64,000 nucleotides of DNA, taken from positions 248,001 to 312,000 of the forward strand of contig JAQJVL010000277.1 of NCBI GenBank assembly GCA_035578905.1. Direction: 5' to 3'. The DNA comes from Stictocephala bisonia. Its lineage: Eukaryota; Arthropoda; Insecta; Hemiptera; Membracidae. Made by a program: the position numbers and the translations under genes. Of this stretch, positions 12,401 through 22,530 are shown in pieces. Below the pieces are notes generated by a model. It worked only from the letters and a program-made list of their open reading frames with translations, made no database searches and was not told the origin of the DNA. How positions within the stretch are numbered: the stretch's first letter is position 1; each line of letters begins with the position of its first letter.

Positions 12401-13046
12401 TTCTATCTCACCGAGTACCGATCTGGGGGAGGAGTGGGAGGATTCTATCTCACCGAGTACCGATCTGGGGGAGGAGTGGGAGGATTCTATCTCACCGAGG
12501 ACCGATCTGGGGGAGGAGTGGGAGGATTCTTACTCACCGAGTACCGATCTGGGGGAGGAGTGGGAGGATTCTATCTCACCGAGTACCGATCTGGGGGAGG
12601 AGTGGGAGGATTCTATCTCACCGAGTACCGATCTGGGGGAGGAGTGGGAGGATTCTAACTCACCTAGTACCGATCTGGGGGAGGAGTGGGAGGATTCTAT
12701 CTCACCGAGTACCGATCTGGGGGAGGAGTGGGAGGATTCTAACTCACCGAGTACCGATCTGGGGGAGGAGTGGGAGGATTCTATCTCACCGAGTACCGAT
12801 CTGGGGGAGGAGTGGGAGGATTCTATCTCACCGAGTACCGATCTGGGGGAGGAGTGGGAGGATTCTAACTCACCGAGTACCGATCTGGGGGAGGAGTGGG
12901 AGGATTATAACTCACCGAGTACCGATCTGGGGGAGGAGTGGGAGGATTCTAACTTACCGAGTACCGATCTGGGGGAGGAGTGGGAGGATTCTAACTCACC
13001 GAGTACCGATCCCTTCCGGTTTCACACCACCGCCAAACCAATTTGA
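9483..13046 (+). CDS. 1187-codon open frame through the 42-bp array, doubtful gene
   Basis: The frame starts at 9483 with about 40 non-repeat residues. It then reads 81 copies of a 14-residue unit (DLGEEWEDSNSPST, with N, I or Y at residue 10) and ends 12 codons after the array. A product would be very acidic, Trp- and Ser-rich, and probably disordered. Apart from the N/I/Y site I count about 11 amino-acid-changing substitutions (P to T, P to L, E to K, D to N, D to H, I to M, D to E, G to V, S to R, S to Y, S to L). The only silent type is CCG to CCT, in four units. That is what neutral drift predicts and gives no sign of purifying selection. The other forward frame is closed by TAA in every N-type unit. 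No signal peptide, family or splice structure is recognisable. It could be a repeat-protein exon, but a non-coding minisatellite explains it equally well. Confidence 0.25.
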   Translation: MEFLQTHCHLKTFNINVMYFSEYYCKMPLNIILPTQTSTSIVLGEEWEDSYSPSTDLGEEWEDSNSPSTDLGEEWEDSNSPSTDLGEEWEDSISPSTDLGEEWEDSISPSTDLGEEWEDSNSPSTDLGEEWEDSYSPSTDLGEEWEDSNSPSTDLGEEWEDSNSPSTDLGEEWEDSISTSTDLGEEWEDSISPSTDLGEEWEDSNSPSTDLGEEWEDSISPSTDLGEEWEDSNSPSTDLGEEWEDSNSPSTDLGEEWEDSNSPSTDLGEEWEDSISPSTDLGEEWEDSNSPSTDLGEEWEDSISPSTDLGEEWEDSISPSTDLGEEWEDSNSLSTDLGEEWEDSNSPSTDLGEEWEDSNSPSTDLGEEWEDSNSPSTDLGEEWEDSNSPSTDLGEEWEDSNSPSTDLGEEWEDSNSPSTDLGEEWEDSNSPSTDLGEEWEDSNSPSTDLGEEWEDSNSPSTDLGEEWEDSISPSTDLGEEWEDSYSPSTDLGEEWEDSYSPSTDLGEEWEDSNSPSTDLGKEWEDSISPSTDLGEEWEDSISPSTDLGEEWEDSISPSTDLGEEWEDSISPSTDLGEEWEDSYSPSTDLGEEWEDSISPSTDLGEEWEDSISPSTDLGEEWEDSISPSTNLGEEWEDSNSPSTDLGEEWEDSNSPSTDLGEEWEDSISPSTDLGEEWEDSNSPSTDLGEEWEDSISPSTDLGEEWEDSNSPSTDLGEEWEDSNSPSTDLGEEWEHSNSPSTDLGEEWEDSMSPSTDLGEEWEDSISPSTDLGEEWEESNSPSTDLGEEWEDSISPSTDLGEEWEDSNSPSTDLGEEWEDSNSPSTDLGEEWEDSNSPSTDLGEEWEDSISPSTDLGEEWEDSNSPSTDLGEEWEDSISPSTDLGEEWEDSISPSTDLGEEWEDSISPSTDLGEEWEDSISPSTDLGEEWEDSISPSTDLGEEWEDSYSPSTDLGEEWEDSISPSTDLVEEWEDSISPSTDLGEEWEDSISPSTDLGEEWEDSISPRTDLGEEWEDSYSPSTDLGEEWEDSISPSTDLGEEWEDSISPSTDLGEEWEDSNSPSTDLGEEWEDSISPSTDLGEEWEDSNSPSTDLGEEWEDSISPSTDLGEEWEDSISPSTDLGEEWEDSNSPSTDLGEEWEDYNSPSTDLGEEWEDSNLPSTDLGEEWEDSNSPSTDPFRFHTTAKPI
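9609..13010 (+). repeat. 42-bp tandem array, exactly 81 copies
   Basis: The repeat unit contains CTGGGGGAGGAGTGGGAGG and CTCACCGAGTACCGAT. First and last unit starts (9609 and 12969) differ by exactly 80 x 42 bp, so no insertion or deletion has survived in 3402 bp. Nearly all variation is at one dinucleotide in the middle of the unit (TTCTAACTC, TTCTATCTC or TTCTTACTC). Only about a dozen other substitutions occur, among them four CCGAG to CCTAG changes. One strand is G-rich, the other C-rich. Confidence 0.97.
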
Positions 13047-13107
13047 TTTTAGTAAAGAACAATCGAATTCAGATCGTTGGGCTATGGCCATACTACTGAA
13101 TACTCAC

Positions 13108-13912
13108 CTGGCATTACATACAGTGATTAGGCCACTAATCATCCATTTACATTTTGGTTGTTTGTATCTGACCGTATCGAGCTGGCATTACTTCTGTTAG
13201 GCCACTTATCTTCCATTTACTGGGACGGGTTTGGTTCTTTGGATCTGACCGTACCGAGCTGGCATTACTACTGTTAGGCCACTCATCTTCCATTTACAGA
13301 GCTGGGTTTGGTTGTTTGGATCTGATCGTATCGAACTGGCATTACTACTGTTAGACCACTGATCTTCCATATACAGAGCTGGGTTGGTTGTTTGGATCTG
13401 ACCTATTCCAGCTGGCATTACTACTGTTAGGCCACTGATCTTCCATATACAGAGCTGGGTTGGTTGTTTGGATCTGACCTATTCCAGCTAGCATTACTAC
13501 TGTTAGGCCACTCATCTTCTGTTTGGATCTGACCGTATCGAGCTGGTATTACTACTGTTAAGCCACTTATCTTCCATTTACTGAGCTGGGTTTGGTTGTT
13601 TGGATCTGACCGTTTCCAGCTGGCATTACTACTGTTAGGCCACTCATCTTCTGTTTGGATCTGACCTTATCGAGCTGGTATTACTACTGTTAGGCCACTT
13701 ATCTTCTGTTTGGATCTGACCGTTTCCAGTTGGCATTACAACTGTTAGGCCACTCATCTTCCATATACAGAGCTGGGTTTGGTTGTTTGGATCTGATCGT
13801 ATCGAACTGGCATTACTACTGTTAGGCCACTGATCTTCCATATACAGTGCTGGGTTGGTTGTTTGGATCTGACCGTATCGAAGAGGTATTACTACTGTTA
13901 GGCCACTGAGTT
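13108..13912 (+). repeat. About 77-bp tandem array with shortened units, about 12 copies
   Basis: Units carry GGCATTACTACTGTTAGGCC, CATCTTCCAT and TTTGGATCTGACCGTATC. Full units are about 76-78 bp. Several are shortened to about 50-56 bp by loss of the segment from CCATTTAC to GGTTGTT, leaving CATCTTCTGTTTGGATC. The array begins only about 100 bp after the 42-bp array. Minus-strand open frames (13206-13418, 13644-13841) are repeat by-products. Confidence 0.9.
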
Positions 13913-14104
13913 TTACTTTGGGTTCAGTGTTGTGTTAGTACAAATTACCTTTTAAACTTCACAATGAAAACACAATTTGAGATTTTGTGTCATGTTTATA
14001 TGGTTTTGTTTTAGTTGTTTAAACAAAATAATAAATGAATGTCAATGTTACTCTTAAGGAAAAAAAGAAAAAGTCAAGGGGATGCTTATACCCCTAAGAA
14101 ATAA

Positions 14105-14132
14105 CATTTTCAGAAACTCTTTTCTGAAAATG
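14105..14132. repeat. Perfect 12-bp hairpin beside a minisatellite
   Basis: CATTTTCAGAAA (14105-14116) is followed by a 4-nt loop CTCT and then TTTCTGAAAATG (14121-14132), an exact inverted copy. Minisatellite locus B begins immediately to the right. Similar hairpin-array adjacency is seen near 40.3 and 46.7 kb. Confidence 0.85.
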
Positions 14133-14325
14133 TATGAATGGTATTGACTTACTCGCCCAGCCACCCATTCACATACAGTAGTATTGACCCACTCACCCAC
14201 CCATACACGTACAGTAGTTTTGACCCATCAACCCACCCATACGCGTACAGTGGTATTGACCCACCAATACACATACAGTAGTATTGACCCACCACCCACC
14301 CATACACATACAGTAGTATTTTAAA
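14133..14325 (-). repeat. G-rich minisatellite, locus B (minus orientation, about 5 copies)
   Basis: Units read CACCCATACACGTACAGTAG plus TATTGACCCAC on the plus strand, the reverse complement of the core at 5.4 kb. About five units with variable spacer lengths; the fourth is shortened. Confidence 0.85.
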
Positions 14326-15461
14326 GGGGAAATTTGCCCTAAGATTCCTATAAATTGTTGTTAAGGTTGTATGATTTTATGTTGGACTATATCTCTAAGT
14401 ATAACAATTACTAACTTACTGGTTGATCGCAGTTTTTTAAACACTACAGGGCTTTGGATCGTAAAACGTGGCACATAGATACTCTGTATGCTCTAGATGC
14501 GTACTATGAAAGGATTTTAAAATATTTGTTCTAAAATAGCTTAGATAAGGTAACTAGTAAATATCAAATTTTTACCATTTTCTATACGAGGTCTTAGGAC
14601 GGGTGCAACGTAACATAAGACCTTTTTTTTTAACAATGTAAACGTGCATTGTGAAGAAAAATAACAAAATTATAACTTGTTCGACGAATTTTTGGGTGTT
14701 TAAGTCATTGTACCTGTTTTGTTTCAGCAATGTTTTGCATATATTTGATACATTTTCTAGTAACAGTTTAAACACCAATGGAACACACACTATATGGAAA
14801 CCTTGGTTACCGTCGTGATCTCCTTAGTCACCTCCTATCGAGCACAGCTATAACTACTGTATCTAAATGTTATTATTACTGTAATCTCATCATCATACAT
14901 TTAAAGTTGCTCTGTTTAGTCATGCTTGTATAGATAAATTATTTATTTTCATAAAAGTATGTACTTTAGCAGTTCATTAACTGCTAAGAAAAACTAGCTA
15001 TCTTGCCAAATATTGAATATTATTTTAATTAGTGTTTGCTGAATACACCCATTGATTTGATTTATTCTGAAAATAGATGGTAATGCTAAATATTTAGTTA
15101 ATTATCAGCTGTTTGGGATCCAGTAGTAAAGCGTTACTAGAGAGTACATAAACCATAATGGTAGTACTGTACCATGTAAATTTAATTCACTTTAAACCAG
15201 CAGAAGAGGGAGGCCTCAATACCCAATCTAATTACTGGCACAAATATTCCTATTACATTATAATCACGTAGAACAAATCTTCCAGGATCCCTAGCTCATT
15301 ACTAAAGGTGGAAGTTACTCCAGTAGTTCACACTTGTTCCGAGATACGGAAGGCTCCGGGCGTCGTGCTTGTATGAGTGGGCGTATACACCACATTCACA
15401 ATCAGCTGAGCAACCTTGGCCGGAACAGTAACAGATGTTCCAGTGAGGAACAGAAAGGCTA
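14326..15461. other. Mostly non-coding spacer; short Cys-rich open segment at its right end
   Basis: 14326-15290 shows nothing recognisable; a 72-codon minus frame at 14572-14790 has no known domain. The 15302-15461 part is less AT-rich and reads on the minus strand as an open, Cys-rich stretch (NICYCSGQGCSADCECGVY). It continues in frame out of the neighbouring 153-bp repeat and ends with a stop at 15302. It could be a decayed exon, but I cannot assign a family. Confidence 0.35.
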
Positions 15462-16677
15462 ACCACTCCTGCGTGATGTAAGGACTTGGCTACCTGTTTG
15501 GTCGCCATGATAAGGTCAAAGGTGCTAGTCCAACATGCACCTGACATGCCGCATACCTGGTGAGCTCTAGGCACCGCATCTTCAATGGTGCTTTCACCCC
15601 ACCTCAGAACGGGTAAACACTCCACGTTACGTAAGTACTGGACTCCTGATAGGACGCTGTGGTAATGTCAAAGGTGCTAGTCCAACATGCACTCGACATG
15701 CTGCATACCTGGTGAGCTCTAGGCACCGCATTTTCAATGGTGCATTCACCCCACCTCAGAAAGGATGAACACTCCACCGTTACGTAAGTACTGTACTGGA
15801 CTCCTGATAGGACGTTGTGGTAATGTCAAAGGTGCTAGTCCAACATGCACTCGACATGCTGCATACCTGGTGAGCTCTAGGCACCGCATTTTCAATGGTG
15901 CATTCACCCCACCTCAGAAAGGATGAACACTCCACCGTTACGTAAGTACTGGACTCCTGATAGGACGTTGTGGTAATGTCAAAGGTGCTAGTCCAACATG
16001 CACTCGACATGCTGCATACCTGGTGAGCTCTAGGCACCGCATTTTCAATGGTGCATTCACCCCACCTCAGAAAGGATGAACACTCCACCGTTACGTAAGT
16101 ACTGGGCTCCTGATAGGACGTTGTGGTAATGTCAAAGGTGTTAGTCCAACATGCACCTTACATGCCACATACCTGGTGATCTCTAGCACAGAATATAGAC
16201 ACAGAATACTACATTCTGTTGCTCTAGGCACCGCGTCATCATTGGTGCTTTCACCCCACCCCAGAACGGGTGAACACTCCACCGTTACGTAAGTACTGGA
16301 CTCCTGATTGGACGTTGTGGTAATGTCAACGGTGTTAGTCCAACATACATACCTGACATGCCGCATACCTGGTGATCTCTAGTTACCGCGCCATCATTGG
16401 TGCTTTCACCCCACCCCAGAACGGGTAAACACTCCACCGTTACGTAAGTACTGGACTCCTGATTGGACGTTGTGGTAATGTCAACGGTGTTAGTCCAACA
16501 TACATACCTGACATGCCGCATACCTGGTGAGCTCTAGGCACCGCGTCATCATTGGTGTTTTCACCCCACCCCAGAACGGGTGAACACTCCACCGTTACGT
16601 AAGTACTGGACTCCTGATTGGACGTTGTGGTAATGTCAACGGTGTTAGTCCAACATATATACCTGACATGCCGCATT
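15462..16677 (-). repeat. 153-bp tandem array (51-codon period), about 8 copies
   Basis: Units contain GTTACGTAAGTACTGGACTC, GTGCTAGTCCAACATGCAC and ACCTGGTGAGCTCTAGGCAC. Anchor positions at 15626, 15779, 15937, 16090, 16284, 16439 and 16594 give spacings of 153, 158, 153, 194, 155 and 155 bp. The 158 is a 5-bp GTACT duplication. The 194 carries an extra segment with ACAGAATATAGACACAGAAT. The 155s have a 2-bp gain. On the minus strand a 153-bp unit reads as 51 open codons with four Cys (segments RWGECTIENAVPRAHQVC and ACWTSTFDITTTSYQ). The 5-bp and 2-bp changes break the frame, so the array does not encode a continuous protein now. Confidence 0.92.
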
Positions 16678-16919
16678 ACATTCGTGTTCAAATGTGAATA
16701 TCAAGGTGGTGCATGAATCGAACTGTAAATATACGGTGATCTATGCTGTAATTCTTAACAGTTATTGAAACTGATCATTACATAAATGTCATCATTACAG
16801 TTTATGTAACAGAACACACTGCACAATAATCATACATAGATATTAACTGTGCCATCTCCTTATTATTCATGTGTTCCCTTTCTATCATGATTATCTTACT
16901 GCAAATGTTTCTACTCCAC

Positions 16920-17320
16920 AATCGCCGCCAGAGGCTTGCCACGTGACGTCAGTGGCTATCACATGATTTTATCACTATGAGTGACTCACGCGGATAGGTG
17001 GCCCAGTGCGGGTGCGGGTGCCTGAGTCCCACGGTGGGCACGCTGGGCACAGTGCCAGCGCATTGTGTGAACGGTGCTGAGCCTCCAGTCACACTCTCTT
17101 CCTTCCTGTCGACCTCAAGACCGTCGCCGACACGCCGATCTCTGCAACAATTCTACGATTAGAACAATTTAGGAGAAATTCTATATTAACTTGATAATGT
17201 ATTTTCGAGTTAAATTAAAATTTTACCTTGTCTTTTTATTCAATTTCGAGAGTTGCAAACTGTTTTGGGACTGCTTGGAAGCTTTCAGAACGATCACCCG
17301 GAGGCGTAAGTTGGGAGTAG
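16920..17320 (+). promoter_or_regulatory. Candidate promoter / 5' exon island (E-box plus CRE)
   Basis: This patch is clearly richer in GC and CpG than its flanks. It contains CACGTG (E-box, 16940-16945) overlapping TGACGTCA (full CRE palindrome, 16944-16951), with an arthropod-type initiator match TCAGT adjoining. TGACTCA (AP-1 type) is at 16982-16988. A GC-rich tract with GTGCGGGTGCGGGTGCC follows near 17010. A donor-like GGCGTAAGT lies near 17304. No open frame of useful length follows, so any transcript would begin with a non-coding exon. The strand is assumed from the donor-like site. All of these motifs are short and could occur by chance. Confidence 0.35.
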
Positions 17321-18319
17321 TAAGAGATTAATGTAATACCTCAGAAATGTCCATTGCGCTTCAAAAAAATGTTGAAGTAACAATCGTAATTTGTTTAAAA
17401 CATTTAAATCCAAAACTGTAAGCCGTCATCTTAAGTATTTTGAATAGAAAATAATGAAGTTTTACCAAACCTGAAGGTAGCTGCTGGAAATAACATTTAT
17501 TTTAAAATAATAATAGTACGAAAGAAATTTTTAAGTTAAATTGTTTATCCAAAATATAAATAATTAGCTACAATTGCTCAAACACCAACATATTTTTTTA
17601 AATAAACGAAAAGGAAATTCCATACACATAAAATATAGTTAGGTATCAGACTATTTTTTTTTTTTTTTTTTTTTGGAAAAACTGTTTGACATTTCACTCT
17701 AACGACCCGTGAGGGTATCGTCAATATTCATTCTGGAATCCTATGCATTTTCATTCACCACTTTAAAGTATAATGCCATCTTCATAAACAAATAAATAAA
17801 TAAAATAAAAAACAAAAAAGTTTGGAAATTTATTGCAACTAATTAATCATTAGAAAATTTCCAAATTTCAAATATCACGTTTCTTGATGGAGTGATTCCT
17901 TAGATATGCAATTTGTGGTATTAAATTCATTAATTTATAAGCAGTGTATCACAAGGCATAGTCTTCCACAAGGAATTTTAACTATACCCTCGACAGGACG
18001 TCCTCATTATTTAACGTAAAATTACAACAACAAAAATAAAAAAATGCAGGTGTACAATACGTTAGGCATTCTAAAAGTTTTGAATTCCATTCCTATTTCA
18101 TTTACTAAGTATCTTGGACCTTTTTTTCTTTAATATCGTCTATAAATGTTTATATCAACAAAAAAACATATGTATGTTTAAATAGTTCTTTATTGCTTTG
18201 ATGAATAAATAAGTATATTTTTTACTATGGTGTTAATCACACATACTTCAGATATCAAAGATATGATTATATTTAGACTATAAATAAAGAGCAAAGTAAG
18301 TGCAGTGAGTGAACTACTG
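17321..18319. other. AT-rich non-coding stretch
   Basis: No gene seen. It includes a T21 run near 17654-17674 and an AAATAAATAAATAAAATAAA tract near 17790. If the island to the left is a promoter, this could be intron, but nothing here proves it. Confidence 0.45.
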
Positions 18320-18324
18320 TATAT

Positions 18325-18372
<48 letters not shown>
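18320..18372. repeat. (TA)n / (CATA)n microsatellite
   Basis: Alternating TA with a short CATACATACATA interruption, directly left of a small inverted-repeat element. The 63-codon minus frame through it is low-complexity (IYIYIY). Confidence 0.95.
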
Positions 18373-18376
<4 letters not shown>

Positions 18377-18379
18377 AAC

Positions 18380-18560
18380 ATATCGATAACAGGAGAATCA
18401 TATGTATATATATATACCTAATATGATTTTATTTAATGCAGTTTAGCCACTATTGTAGTCAAAAGTGACATGCCGACGCTAAAGGTTGAGGTGTCACGAG
18501 CGCAGCGAGTGACGAAGCTGGCACGCAAATCGTGCAGTGGTGTTCTCCTGTTATCGATAT
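18380..18560. mobile_element. 181-bp inverted-repeat (MITE-like) element with TATCGATA ends
   Basis: ATATCGATAACAGGAGAA (18380-18397) is exactly inverted at 18543-18560. The interior is CpG-rich, unlike its flanks, and contains CACGAGCGCAGCGAGTG, itself a near-dyad. The left end has a second tandem copy of ATCGATAACA and follows a TA microsatellite. Perfect terminal repeats of 18 bp, small size and deviant composition support a non-autonomous element. The TATCGATA octamer equals the DREF-binding (DRE) consensus known from Drosophila; any regulatory role is inference. Confidence 0.65.
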
Positions 18561-20300
18561 TTTATGTGTTTGCCTTTTGGTTGTGTAGAACATCCGGAGT
18601 AATGAGTAAATATTTGTAGAATCATATCCTGAGATGAAACTCTATTCTGGATTACATTTTTGTAAATTATTTTTCTTAATCATTTTGTAATCCAATTAAT
18701 CAGTCTTTTTTACAAGACTAAAGCAATCTTACAGCAGAACGAAAATAATTAATTGGTAACAAAGCAATAATAAATACTGTATAAACAATCTGATATTAAA
18801 ACTGCCAGAAATGTAACAAACCAGAAAAATAAATATAATATCATCCAGAAAATAAAAAATGTCCTTTTTTGGCATTCCAAGTAACACAATTACAGCAAAC
18901 ATTTAGTGACATCAACCATAGTGCAAATTAACCAGGATTACAACTTACCTCAAAAATATTAATTTTGACAAACAATATATAAAAATATAGAACACTGAAA
19001 TAAGTGACGGGACATTCTTAAAAATACAGTTTAGAATGTAAAATATAAAGTCGAAGAAGGATAACATAAAAGTTGTTAGAATATGACATGTGTAAAGGAT
19101 TTATTCGAAGGAAGGACGTTGTATTAAAAATGCTAATATGGAACCAGATACATATGTCCTGTTTATGTAATTACAACACAATAACAACAGTAAAACTAAC
19201 AACACCCCGTTAGCTCAGAACATCTTGCGGATGAAGAAATTGTCCCCAAAAATGACAAGGGCTAAACGTTATAAGCAAAATCGTTGTTAATGGAAAAATG
19301 TATTCCCACAGCATTCAACTGGGTGCGTTTATAGTATCATTAGACGACTGACACTTATTTAAACAGTCGCCTTCACATTTCAGGATGTCGCAAACACAAA
19401 TGGTCCTGATTGTTGGTTTGTATTTGTGTCAAGGACTAGTTGGGCGACTGCTACCAACTTACACTGATTTGACGCGATTTGAATGTAATAGATCGATTAT
19501 TCACTAAGAAATAATTTCCCCAAGAACACCCAACATTCGGATGTACGAGCATACGCTCGTATTTGGAAAGTGGTGCTTAGAATCGTCAAATTTATTGTAA
19601 ATTCCATGTTTTCATCAATCACTGGAAAATCGAAGAATCGACTAACTGATTACTTAATCGTATCTTGTACGTTAGTAGATTGTAAGATTTCTATCGAACG
19701 TTTTCTAGTCCACCCGTTTCTTTGCCTGAACTGTCCTTCGAATCGTGGGATATACAGATAAATAATGTTAATATACCACTCTATCATCTTCCTCAATCGC
19801 TAACCGACTTTACCATCGAGTATAGATCCATACCACGGTTGTTCGGACCGAGTTTAGGACTGTAGTAATCACTTTTAATCGAACCTCGATCACTGGACAA
19901 GGGCCAATTAGATAAACAAGTTACTTGATTCCCATCACAAACTTGTTTACTCTATTCTAATTACGATAGAGGAAGAGGGAATTACTCCGACACAGCTGTT
20001 TATGGAGGTGGACCGTGTTCACACGGGCTCGACCGACCGCCGCTGGAGCTTGAAAACTTAGATATATTTTTTTGCAAATAGTCCTTAGTAAAAACAACTG
20101 GACATAAAACTACACATTTTATTGTAATGGTAAACATTTCTGAGTGAATTCGTTTGATAATAATAATAATTATTGTGGTGTTTCGTTTACCGAAAACTAC
20201 CAACATTATATATTAAATCTTATATTGTAGTAAATTGGTGTCTATCACGTTGTCTTTTTTTAAATTTATTTTGTAAAAAAAATGTAATGGGTACGCAATT
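18561..20300. other. Non-coding stretch
   Basis: AT-rich, no recognisable gene. A small hairpin TACGAGCATACGCTCGTA is near 19544-19561. Short frames at 19570-19761 and (minus) 20000-20206 have no family resemblance. Confidence 0.45.
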
Positions 20301-20323
20301 GGAAAAAGGGTTGAGAACCGCTG
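20301..20323. mobile_element. Possible hAT-type transposon terminus
   Basis: Read on the minus strand this is CAGCGGTTCTCAACCCTTTT, which matches the CAG-GGTTCTCAACC style of terminal inverted repeat well known from hAT elements. I could not find the partner end or an 8-bp target duplication nearby, so it would be a solitary decayed end. Confidence 0.35.
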
Positions 20324-21620
20324 TTCTAGACCATAAGATATTTACGTACTCGCTAGCAACTGTAACTTACAGAAACGTTACACAATAGCACCGTGTCAAT
20401 TAGCATTCAAGCACACATTTGCTATTGAGTGTTTTACGGGAAACCCTTTACATAGTCTTTATATGTTGTAACATTTGTGTTGGTAAGCAAAATGTGTATA
20501 CCATCATTTTTCAATATTTATAGAGTACTAAAATATTATTGTTTCTATAGGCACAACGTAAAAGTGTATAGCCATAACGTAAAACTGATAAGTTTTAGTT
20601 ATGTTACCTTTTTATGTATTTTATAAACGTGAGCAAGCAACTGTTCTAAAACAGCCCACAAAATTAGTAATTTTTAAAGTATGGTTTTATATAAATTCAG
20701 TATATGTAAAGCTTTAAAGCTAATCCAAATGAAAATTGTCTATTGCTTTAACAGAATATACCAAAAAACATAATAAATGCTCATTTAGTGCTAAGGCATT
20801 AAGACATGCACTTAATAAAATAAAAGTTCACCGTACATTTTCATTCATAAACCAAAGAGTTAACAATATTGAATCTTTTTTTCATGACATTATTTTATGA
20901 AAAATATAAATTATTGTGATTTATAGAAAATATAAAATACGCATCAGCATTAATTTTTTAAGATATTCACACAGAAGTTTTTTTTTATCCTTTTTATCAT
21001 TTATCCACTTCTATTCTTTCCCCTCAATGTAATCTTCCCATACAGTTTTTAAAAACGGCGCAAATAAATCTACGTTTAGACAATATATATGGATTTTTTT
21101 CTTAATAATGTTTATTTTGTTGTTGTTTATTGTTTTATGTCGATTGTGTGTGAATAAATTCAATTACTTGATCTTTAAAGATCATTCATAATATCTCATT
21201 GTAAATGCTATTTGTAAAACAAAGAATATTTTTTTAAAATTTCTATCTATTTTCTTTTTAACTACAGTAATAATTGTAGTGATATATTTATTGCATTATG
21301 AAAATTAGCATCGTATAGTAAATGTCAATAATATAAAGCCATTCAATACTCCATTCATACATAAGCTACATAACTTTTATCCAGCCAGTCCATTAAAAAT
21401 AATACACAACATAAATATAAATTTACTTAATTAAAATATGTATCAGTTCTAGATTTGAGGTGTTATTTTATTTATTCCCAGTGGTGTGGAAAGAACTCAT
21501 GAAGAGAGTAAAATTCCTTTGACACCAAGATGCGTTTTAGTCCAGTTTTAATAAATTGTGTCGGAATAACAATCAGCCGAGCATTTGTCACAACCTGTTT
21601 GGGGTCACGTTAGACCGGTT
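20324..21620. other. Non-coding stretch
   Basis: Very AT-rich with many A/T runs; no gene, RNA or repeat structure seen. Confidence 0.5.
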
Positions 21621-22436
21621 TCCTGGTGACAATGTACGACTCTCGTGTAATGATGCCACCAAATGACGTGTTGAGGCCCCAGTTAATGACAGGACGTAGT
21701 CATTTAGCAGTGAGCACCAAGAATTAACACGTTCACCGTCCACTTGTCGTGTCAACACCAGTCAGGTGAACTGTTGTTTGTGTTTCCTGGTGACAATGTA
21801 CGACTCTCATGTAATGATGCCACCAAATGACGTGTTGTGGCCCAGTTAATGACAGGACGTAGTCATTTAGCAGCGAGCACCAACAATTAACACGTTCACC
21901 GTCCACATGTCGTGTCGACACCAGTCAGGTGAACTGTTGTTTGTGTTTCCTGGTGACAATGTACGACTCTCGTGTAATGATGCCACCAAATGACGTGTTG
22001 TGGCCCAGTTAATGACAGGACGTAGCCATTTAGCGGTGAGCCCCAACAATTTACACGTTGGCCGTCCACATGTCGTGTCGACACCATTCAGGTGAACTGT
22101 TGTTTGTGTTTCCTGGTGACAATGTACGACTCTCATGTAATGATGCCACCAAATGACGTGTTGTGGCCCAGTTAATGACAGGACGTAGTCATTTAGCAGC
22201 GAGCACCAACAATTAACACGTTCACCGTCCACATGTCGTGTCGACACCAGTCAGGTGAACTGTTGTTTGTGTTTCCTGGTGACAATGTACGACTCTCGTG
22301 TAATGATGCCACCAAATGACGTGTTGTGGCCCAGTTAATGACAGGACGTAGCCATTTAGCGGTGAGCCCCAACAATTTACACGTTGGCCGTCCACATGTC
22401 GTGTCGACACCATTCAGGTGAACTGTAATTTGCGTT
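21621..22436. repeat. 163-bp tandem array, 5 copies with dimeric higher-order pattern
   Basis: The anchor TCCTGGTGACAATGTACGAC occurs at 21621, 21785, 21948, 22111 and 22274, and a decayed sixth start is at 22437. Copies 2 and 4 share CAGCGAGCACC and TTCACCGTCC. Copies 3 and 5 share GCGGTGAGCCCC and TTGGCCGTCC. The array therefore grew by duplication of a two-unit block of 326 bp. Minus-strand open frames (21867-22247 and others) are by-products. Confidence 0.93.
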
Positions 22437-22530
22437 TCTTAGTGAATATCATTTATAAATGAACTTATCCAAAGGGTTTTATTTTCACGTATTAAACGTC
22501 AATTATTTTTACTGGAGCGTCTGATTCGTT

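Noticed and set aside
11048..12658. Alternative-frame proteins of GGFYLTEYRSGGGV units in the 42-bp array
   Set aside because: This frame is closed by TAA in every unit with the AA variant, so it exists only in runs of the other variants.
19205..19240. tRNA-like GTTAGCTCAG (A-box style)
   Set aside because: No B-box or cloverleaf can be formed downstream.
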